From JARFQH01 sp963825595 (lineage in GTDB: Bacteria > Desulfobacterota > Desulfobacteria > Desulfobacterales > SG8-13): a DNA stretch of 64,000 nucleotides. The notes under the pieces are model-generated. The model ran no database searches, was not told where the DNA came from, and saw only the letters and a list, made by a program, of their open reading frames with translations. Shown here in pieces: positions 58,736 through 64,000 of the stretch. The position numbers were made by a program, and so were the translations under genes. The stretch lies in the NCBI GenBank assembly GCA_963825595.1, contig CAWGUE010000004.1, positions 62,001 through 126,000 on the forward strand, written 5' to 3'. The first letter of the stretch is position 1; each line of letters starts with the position of its first letter.

Positions 58736-59740
58736 ATGCTGGCCTATGTGATTCGAAGATTAATGATTATGATCCCCACGCTGCTGGGGGTTTCCGTCAT
58801 CGTTTTTCTCATGTTGCATATGACGCCCGGCGATCCGGCGGAACTGCTCCTGGGTGAACGCGCCACGGTAGAGTCCCTGGAGCAAATGCGAGAGCACCTT
58901 GGACTGAACGAGCCCCTTTATGTCCAGTACGGCCTTTTTCTCCAGCGGTTGCTGAAAGGCGACCTGGGGGAAACCATCTGGACCCGCCAGAAGGTCTGGA
59001 CCGAGGTGCGGCAGCGGTTTCCGGCCACCATTGAGCTGTCCCTCGTGGCGCTGTGCATCAGCTGCTTTTTCGGTGTTATTTTAGGGATTGTTTCGGCCAC
59101 CAAGCAGTATTCGATTTTTGATTACCTCAGCATGCTCGGGGCGCTGGCAGGGGTCAGTATGCCGATTTTCTGGCTGGGGCTGGTGTTCATGCTGATTTTC
59201 TCCCTTAACCTCGGCTGGTTGCCGCTCTCGGGCCGCTTGAGCATCGGGATCGATCTGGAGGTGGTCACCAATTTTTATATCCTGGACGCCATCCTGACCC
59301 GCAACTGGCCGGCCCTGAGAGATGCCGTGTGGCACATCATCATGCCGGCGGTGACCCTGAGCACCATCCCCACGGCCATCGTGGCGCGGATGACCCGTTC
59401 GGCCATGCTGGACGTCTTGCGCCAGGATTATATCAAGACGGCCAAAGCCAAAGGCCTCTCGACCCTCAACGTCATATTCAAACATGCCCTGCGCAATGCC
59501 CTCATCCCGGTTGTCACCACCATCGGTCTTCAGTTCGGCGTTCTGCTGGGCGGTGCCATTCTGACCGAGACCATATTTGCCTGGCCCGGTGTGGGCAAGT
59601 GGATGTACGATGCGGTCATGCAGAGAGACTACATGGTGATCCAGGGCGGTACGCTTCTTATTGCCGGCTTCTTTGTTCTTATTAACCTATGCGTCGACGT
59701 TCTATATGCCGTAATAAACCCCAGAATCAGTATGAATTAG
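58736..59740 (+). CDS. dppB: dipeptide ABC transporter permease DppB
   Basis: A 334-residue inner-membrane permease with about six helices. Typical features are the N-terminal RRLMIMIPTLLGVSVIVF, HMTPGDPAELLLGERA, the coupling loop RMTRSAMLDVLRQDYIKTAKAKGLS and ETIFAWPGVGKWMYDAVMQRD. It forms the channel with DppC. No ribosome-binding site is evident before ATG 58736, so translation may depend on the upstream gene or local structure. Confidence 0.92.
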   Translation: MLAYVIRRLMIMIPTLLGVSVIVFLMLHMTPGDPAELLLGERATVESLEQMREHLGLNEPLYVQYGLFLQRLLKGDLGETIWTRQKVWTEVRQRFPATIELSLVALCISCFFGVILGIVSATKQYSIFDYLSMLGALAGVSMPIFWLGLVFMLIFSLNLGWLPLSGRLSIGIDLEVVTNFYILDAILTRNWPALRDAVWHIIMPAVTLSTIPTAIVARMTRSAMLDVLRQDYIKTAKAKGLSTLNVIFKHALRNALIPVVTTIGLQFGVLLGGAILTETIFAWPGVGKWMYDAVMQRDYMVIQGGTLLIAGFFVLINLCVDVLYAVINPRISMN

Positions 59741-59779
59741 CAGGTATTGAAATCGGACATTGTGGCTGTCCTTGAATCT

Positions 59780-59849
59780 AAACACGATACACCAAATACG
59801 ATACACCAAACACTAAACACTAAACACCAAACACTAAACACAAAAAACC
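59780..59849 (+). repeat. seven-base tandem repeat between dppB and dppC
   Basis: Ten units of a heptamer, consensus AAACACY (AAACACG, ATACACC, AAATACG, ATACACC, AAACACT twice, AAACACC, AAACACT, AAACACA, AAAAACC). The plus strand is nearly free of G. It is a microsatellite and could change length by slippage. Confidence 0.85.
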
Positions 59850-59871
59850 AGACCCGACCACCCAAACTCCG

Positions 59872-60792
59872 ATGATCGAACAGGCAAGATCAGGACGCGT
59901 GCAAGTGGAACGAAATAACAAGAATCCCCAAGATCGCCACCCGATGCTGGAACAGATGAGCCAACTGTGGCGCAACAAGACCGCCGTTGCCGGCCTGGTG
60001 GTTATCATTGTTTTTTTTCTCACCGCCATTTTCGCGCCCCTGCTCAGCCCCCATGACCCGTTGGAGACAGAGCTGTACGATCAACTCAAGCCGCCCCTGT
60101 GGCATGAAAAGGGCACTACGAAATACATTCTGGGTACCGATGAACTGGGGCGGGACACACTGTCGCGGATTATTTTTGGAGCGCGGGTCTCCCTCATCGT
60201 CGCGATCGTCAGTGTTGGCCTGGCGTTTATTTTCGGCATTCTGTTCGGTGCCGTTGCCGGTTACTATAAAGGTAAGGTCGACAGCATCATCATGCGCATC
60301 ATGGATATGATACTGGCCTTTCCCTATCTGCTTCTGGCCATCGTTGTCGTTGCCTACCTGGGACCCAGTCTGCAGAATGCCATGATTGCCATCGGTGTCA
60401 CATATGTGCCCCGGTTTGCCCGCATCGTTCGCGGTAGTGTCCTGGAAGAGAGCGGAAAAGACTACGTCATGGCCGCCCGATCCATCGGAGCCGGTAATCT
60501 GAGGATCATCTTTCTGGACATACTGCCCAACTGCATGGGACCCTTGATCGTGCAAACGACCTTGAGCATGGCCTCGGCGATTCTGGATGCAGCGGCACTG
60601 AGTTTTCTGGGGCTCGGTGCTCAGCCGCCGACCCCCGAGTGGGGCGGCATGATTGCCAGGAGCCGAGGCCTCATCCTGAGGGCGCCGTGGGTCATGACTT
60701 TTCCCGGGATTGCCATTTTACTGGCCGTTCTCGGTTTCAACCTGTTGGGCGATGGTCTGCGCGATGCACTGGACCCGCGCTTGAGAGATTGA
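59872..60792 (+). CDS. dppC: dipeptide ABC transporter permease DppC
   Basis: A 306-residue permease. It has LWRNKTAVAGLVVIIVFFLTAIFAP, LLSPHDP, ILGTDELGRDTLSRIIFGARVSL and the coupling loop VRGSVLEESGKDYVMAARSIGAGN, with PPTPEWGGMIARSR. The first 24 residues (QARSGRVQVERNNKNPQDRHP) are poorly conserved; ATG 59944 at MLEQMSQLWRNK is an alternative start. Neither ATG has a clear ribosome-binding site. The upstream gap is a seven-base tandem repeat. Confidence 0.9.
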   Translation: MIEQARSGRVQVERNNKNPQDRHPMLEQMSQLWRNKTAVAGLVVIIVFFLTAIFAPLLSPHDPLETELYDQLKPPLWHEKGTTKYILGTDELGRDTLSRIIFGARVSLIVAIVSVGLAFIFGILFGAVAGYYKGKVDSIIMRIMDMILAFPYLLLAIVVVAYLGPSLQNAMIAIGVTYVPRFARIVRGSVLEESGKDYVMAARSIGAGNLRIIFLDILPNCMGPLIVQTTLSMASAILDAAALSFLGLGAQPPTPEWGGMIARSRGLILRAPWVMTFPGIAILLAVLGFNLLGDGLRDALDPRLRD

Positions 60793-60903
60793 CGATCGTG
60801 GTGATGAGTTGGGCTCCGGCGCATCCTTTTCATGCACTGCGCGGCGGCATAGGTGTTCATGAGCATTTAGTCGATAAAGCCGATACTATCCTTAACCGGT
60901 AAA

Positions 60904-61035
60904 CTGACCTAACCAGCGCAACCGACTCAACCAACACAACTGACTTAACTGACTCAACTGACACAACCGTTTCAAAAACAAAATTCCTCAATGGTAAAAC
61001 TGACCTAACCGACTTAACTGACACAACCGATTTAA
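60904..61035 (+). repeat. nine-base tandem repeats and duplicated leader upstream of dppD
   Basis: Eight 9-base units (60904-60975) and four more (61000-61035) fit CYGACNYAA (for example CTGACCTAA, CTGACTTAA, CTGACACAA). After each block a similar tail occurs (TTCAAAAACAAAA... then CTCAATGG; TTTAAAACCAAAA... then CTCATTGG), so a longer unit of about 60 bases is duplicated. The second copy runs into the dppD start at 61056. Confidence 0.85.
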
Positions 61036-61055
61036 AACCAAAAGATCTCATTGGC

Positions 61056-62021
61056 ATGCTTTTAGACATCCAAAACCTGAAAACCCATTTCTTCGTCCGT
61101 GGCCAGGTGGCCAAAGCCGTGGATGATGTCAGTCTGGAAATTCTGGCTGGGCAGACGCTGGGGCTTGTGGGCGAGTCGGGTTGCGGCAAGAGCGTTACGG
61201 CCCATTCGATTATCCGGCTCATCCCGGATCCGCCGGGGAAAATCGTCAGTGGCAGGATCATCTTCGATGGCACCGATTTGTTATCGATTCCCGAAGACCG
61301 CATGCGCCGGATCCGCGGCAACCGCATTTCAATGATATTCCAGGAGCCCATGACCTCCCTGAACCCGGTATTTACGGTCGGTGAGCAGGTGGCTGAGGTG
61401 CTGCGGCTGCATCAGGGACTATCACGTCGCGATGCCAGATCTCGGGTGGCAGAGATCTTCCGCCTGGTGGGAATATCGGCGCCCGAAAAACGACTTTCCG
61501 ATTATCCACACCAGATGAGCGGCGGTATGCGACAACGGGTGATGATTGCCATGGCATTGGCCTGCAACCCCCGCTTGATGATCGCCGACGAGCCGACCAC
61601 CGCCTTGGACGTAACCATTCAGGCCCAGATTCTGGACCTGATGAACAAACTCAAGGAGGAGACGGGGGCCGCCATACTTTTCATCACCCACGATCTGGGC
61701 GTCATTGCCGAGATGGCCCAACGTGTTGCCGTGATGTACGCCGGCCGAGTACTGGAATATGCTGATGTGGGCCCCCTTTTTGCAGCGCCCAAACACCCTT
61801 ATACTGTCGGCCTTATGAGGTCGATTCCCGTTTTAGGCCACAAAACGCCCGAGGGTCGTCTCTATGCCATCGCGGGAATCGTACCATCCCTGTTCAACCT
61901 GCCTACCGGCTGCCTGTTCAGCGATCGCTGCCCGGACGTTTTCGAGGACTGCCGGCATATCGAACCTGAAATGTACAGTGTGGGCGACAACCACCTTGCC
62001 CGGTGTCTGAAATATGTCTGA
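61056..62021 (+). CDS. dppD: dipeptide ABC transporter ATP-binding protein DppD
   Basis: A 321-residue ABC ATPase with Walker A GESGCGKSVT, the Q-loop IFQEPMTSLNPV, signature MSGGMRQRVMIAMAL and Walker B LMIADEPTTALD, plus the C-terminal oligopeptide-type extension CLFSDRCPDVFEDC with conserved Cys (iron-sulfur-type in some homologues). It powers the importer with DppF. No ribosome-binding site precedes ATG 61056, which follows the nine-base repeats. It overlaps dppF by eight bases. Confidence 0.92.
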   Translation: MLLDIQNLKTHFFVRGQVAKAVDDVSLEILAGQTLGLVGESGCGKSVTAHSIIRLIPDPPGKIVSGRIIFDGTDLLSIPEDRMRRIRGNRISMIFQEPMTSLNPVFTVGEQVAEVLRLHQGLSRRDARSRVAEIFRLVGISAPEKRLSDYPHQMSGGMRQRVMIAMALACNPRLMIADEPTTALDVTIQAQILDLMNKLKEETGAAILFITHDLGVIAEMAQRVAVMYAGRVLEYADVGPLFAAPKHPYTVGLMRSIPVLGHKTPEGRLYAIAGIVPSLFNLPTGCLFSDRCPDVFEDCRHIEPEMYSVGDNHLARCLKYV

Positions 62022-63009
62022 TAGCAATCAGAGTGCCTATCTGGTGGAAGCCAGGGACCTGGTAAAACATTATCCTATCCGTGGCGGTATTTTTATGAAG
62101 GAGATGGCCTCGGTAAAGGCTGTCGACGGGGTCGATATTGCCATTAAATCGGGCGAAACACTGGGATTGGTTGGTGAATCCGGTTGCGGCAAGACCACAC
62201 TCGGTCGAGCCATTCTGCGGTTGGAGGAGCCAACGGCCGGCTCGATACTGTTCGAAGGAGAAAACATCCTCGCCTACGACAACAGGCAGATGCGCCTGCT
62301 GCGCAAAAAAATGCAGATTATCTTTCAGGATCCATTCTCCTCCCTGAATCCCAGAAAAACAGTTGCCCAGATCATCGGCGAACCGCTCCTGATTCACGGG
62401 ATGAAAGATCGCAAGGAGCGTGAGGAGCGGGTCAAGTACCTGATGGACGTCGTCGGCTTGCGGCAGGAACAAATGCGGCGCTATCCGCACATGTTTTCCG
62501 GCGGCCAGCGGCAGCGGATCGGTGTGGCCCGAGCGCTGGCCTTGAATCCGAAGTTGATCGTCTGCGACGAGGCCGTTTCAGCCCTGGATGTGTCAATTCA
62601 GGCCCAGGTGCTCAATCTCTTGAAGGATCTGCAAGGGGAATTCGGCCTGACCTATCTTTTCATCTCTCACGATCTTCACGTGGTCGAACATATCAGCGAC
62701 AGGGTGGCGGTGATGTATCTCGGCAAAATCGTCGAACTCGCCCCCGGCAAGGCACTCTACCAAAGACCTCTGCATCCCTATTCGCAGGCCTTGCTTTCGG
62801 CTTCCCCCATGCCGGACCCGAAGCGCAAGCATCAGCGCATCATCCTCAAGGGAGATGTTCCCAGCCCGATCGAGCCGCCACCCGGCTGTCGATTTCATAC
62901 CCGGTGTATATATGCCCAAGATATCTGCAGTACTGAGGAGCCGGCCCTGCGTGAAACCGACCCCCACCATCTGGTCGCCTGCCATTTTGCGGGTGAGGTG
63001 GGTGTCTGA
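62014..63009 (+). CDS. dppF: dipeptide ABC transporter ATP-binding protein DppF
   Basis: A 331-residue ABC ATPase. Walker A GESGCGKTTLGRA, Q-loop IFQDPFSSLNPRKTV, signature FSGGQRQRIGVARAL, Walker B LIVCDEAVSALD (CDE-A where most have DEP) and C-terminal PPPGCRFHTRCIYAQDIC are all typical of DppF/OppF. Its start overlaps dppD by eight bases. Last gene of the operon, convergent with the YihY gene 14 bases away. Confidence 0.92.
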   Translation: MSDSNQSAYLVEARDLVKHYPIRGGIFMKEMASVKAVDGVDIAIKSGETLGLVGESGCGKTTLGRAILRLEEPTAGSILFEGENILAYDNRQMRLLRKKMQIIFQDPFSSLNPRKTVAQIIGEPLLIHGMKDRKEREERVKYLMDVVGLRQEQMRRYPHMFSGGQRQRIGVARALALNPKLIVCDEAVSALDVSIQAQVLNLLKDLQGEFGLTYLFISHDLHVVEHISDRVAVMYLGKIVELAPGKALYQRPLHPYSQALLSASPMPDPKRKHQRIILKGDVPSPIEPPPGCRFHTRCIYAQDICSTEEPALRETDPHHLVACHFAGEVGV

Positions 63010-63023
63010 TCTTGCATCTACCG

Positions 63024-64000
63024 TTATAAATTCATCAGTAACCGGTTGGCTTCCGAACGGTTCATCTCCGAACTCAATTCTTCCACGGCCCGAATGATCG
63101 ATTTCAGCGTTTCGGTTTCGGCAATCGGCAACCGGTTGACCCCATGCCGTTCCAACGCATCGATGATGTGCCGGATTGTCCAGCGATGAATGTCACTCGA
63201 GGGCTGAAATGCAGGGTCTCGGCTCCCATTGGTTTCTGTTGGAGAGACCAGGCTGGTTTCGACCAGATTGTTCAGGATGTGCTGTACCAGAAGCACCGGT
63301 ATTTCGAGCTGCTGGGAGAATTGTTCGGCACTCAACGGCTCCTCACCATTGGAAAACCGTGTCACCATGCGGTGGAGAATTTGAAGGGTCAACACCTTCT
63401 TGAAGCGGGGACTGATGCCGGTGTAGTCGGGTTCGAGTTCGTAGAGATCCACATTCTGGTGGGCATACGCATATTCCGCACCGATCAGCAGGACAATCCA
63501 ACCGACATTCATCCACAGCAGGAGCAGCGGCAGAGCGGCCAGGCTGCCGTAGATGGGATTGTAACGGGTGACGCCCACCTGAAAATCGATGAGTCCCCAT
63601 TGAACCACGAGATACGCCGTGCCGGCCAGCACACCGGCCAGGCTGCCCGAGATCACCTTGACCCGGGTGTTCGGAATCAGAAGGTAGACCAGAGAGAATA
63701 CCGCCCAGATAAGCAAGTAGGGAGAAAGCTGAAGCAGCTCCAAAATTGTGGGGCTGATCTTGGCGAGCAGAGTCATTTTGGCCGAGAGATCATCGAGCTG
63801 TCTGGTGACGAAGGCAGGGATGCTGCTGTAAATCAACAGAAAAAGGGGCGACAGGACCAGGAAAGACAGATAGTTGGTGATTCTCATCTTCCATGAACGC
63901 GATTTCTTGACCTGCCAGATGTCGTTGAAGGATTGTTCCAGGTGGTTCAATACCTTCATGGCCGACCACAACAGTACGGCAACACTGATGCCGGCGATGA
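63024..64000 (-). CDS. YihY/BrkB-family membrane protein, 5' end beyond the window
   Basis: The frame is open to the window edge, giving at least 325 residues. Six hydrophobic segments (such as YLSFLVLSPLFLLIYSSIP, YLLIWAVFSLVYLLIPNTRV, GSLAGVLAGTAYLVVQWG and LPLLLLWMNVGWIVLLIGAEYAYA) match YihY/BrkB (formerly called RNase BN). The C-terminal 100 residues form a cytoplasmic winged-helix-like tail (PLSAEQFSQQLEIPVLLVQHILNNL). The N-terminus is missing. Function is unknown. Confidence 0.85.
   Translation of the reverse strand, partial: IAGISVAVLLWSAMKVLNHLEQSFNDIWQVKKSRSWKMRITNYLSFLVLSPLFLLIYSSIPAFVTRQLDDLSAKMTLLAKISPTILELLQLSPYLLIWAVFSLVYLLIPNTRVKVISGSLAGVLAGTAYLVVQWGLIDFQVGVTRYNPIYGSLAALPLLLLWMNVGWIVLLIGAEYAYAHQNVDLYELEPDYTGISPRFKKVLTLQILHRMVTRFSNGEEPLSAEQFSQQLEIPVLLVQHILNNLVETSLVSPTETNGSRDPAFQPSSDIHRWTIRHIIDALERHGVNRLPIAETETLKSIIRAVEELSSEMNRSEANRLLMNL

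Noticed and set aside
59780..61035. CRISPR array
   Set aside because: Repeats are 7 and 9 bases, directly adjacent and without spacers; no cas genes are near.
60857..61351. Minus-strand frame with repeated VESVKSV-like residues
   Set aside because: It is a by-product of the nine-base tandem repeats and the antisense of dppD; no ribosome-binding site.
1..64000. tRNA, rRNA or phage genes
   Set aside because: I looked through the gaps and saw no tRNA-like cloverleaf, no rRNA segment, and no integrase or phage structural gene.

Overview
The window looks like chromosomal DNA of an anaerobic, Gram-negative bacterium, most likely a sulfate-reducing Desulfobacterota of the Desulfobacter/Desulfosarcina type. 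This is inferred from gene content: a DsrE2-like protein beside a TusA-like sulfur carrier, a two-subunit ADP-forming acetyl-CoA synthetase, outer-membrane and lipid-transport proteins, many PAS kinases, and an F0 operon without F1 genes. There is no rRNA or other direct taxonomic marker. I saw no tRNA, CRISPR array, phage or complete insertion sequence. About 56 genes are supported.

Layout. 1-2.9 kb: sulfur-carrier genes, a MarR regulator with a clear promoter and palindrome, and an outer-membrane beta-barrel gene. 2.9-7.9 kb: a complete branched-chain amino-acid ABC operon (livK-livHMGF, minus strand) with a terminator-like hairpin after livK. 8.1-12.6 kb: NAD kinase, then panC, metK and ahcY; ahcY carries a single-base frameshift. 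12.9-23 kb: a signalling block with an NhaD-like ion antiporter, two tandem universal stress proteins, a Rossmann-PAS histidine kinase, a receiver-kinase, a lone receiver and two cytidylate-kinase-like paralogues. 23.4-27.5 kb: an F0 operon (atpZ, atpI, atpB, a four-hairpin fused c subunit, a one-hairpin c subunit, b', b). 27.5-30.1 kb: ADP-forming acetyl-CoA synthetase with a flavin reductase. 30.2-38.6 kb: mostly housekeeping (EttA, pseudouridine synthase, an RsmG-TrmH fusion), a diguanylate cyclase, a cupin and a URO-D-like protein. 39-49 kb: MsrAB, an ECF sigma/anti-sigma/DUF3106 operon, a DHH-plus-membrane-domain fusion, a cyclophilin, an HD protein, an aminotransferase, Cu/Zn SOD and MlaC. 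49-56.4 kb: AsmA, a class IV aminotransferase, PilZ, ankyrin, an unknown membrane protein and an M20 peptidase. 56.9-63 kb: a dipeptide ABC operon whose gaps hold an 18-bp hairpin, a 7-bp tandem repeat and a 9-bp tandem repeat. The right edge cuts a YihY/BrkB gene.

The most notable item is the F0 operon. The 324-residue c-type protein has four hairpins, but only the first keeps the ion-binding glutamate (E65); the equivalent positions in the others are Gln (Q145, Q226, Q307). The next gene is an ordinary one-hairpin c subunit with a sodium-type site (V63, E65, S66, T67, Y70) plus a second acid, E32. This suggests a hybrid rotor with fewer ion sites than hairpins, comparable in principle with the mixed F/V-type ring of Acetobacterium woodii but with a four-hairpin partner. 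An NhaD-like antiporter and its signalling genes lie just upstream, so sodium-based energetics is a reasonable hypothesis. Three families of small inverted-repeat elements also occur; one forms the end of atpI and abuts the start of atpB.
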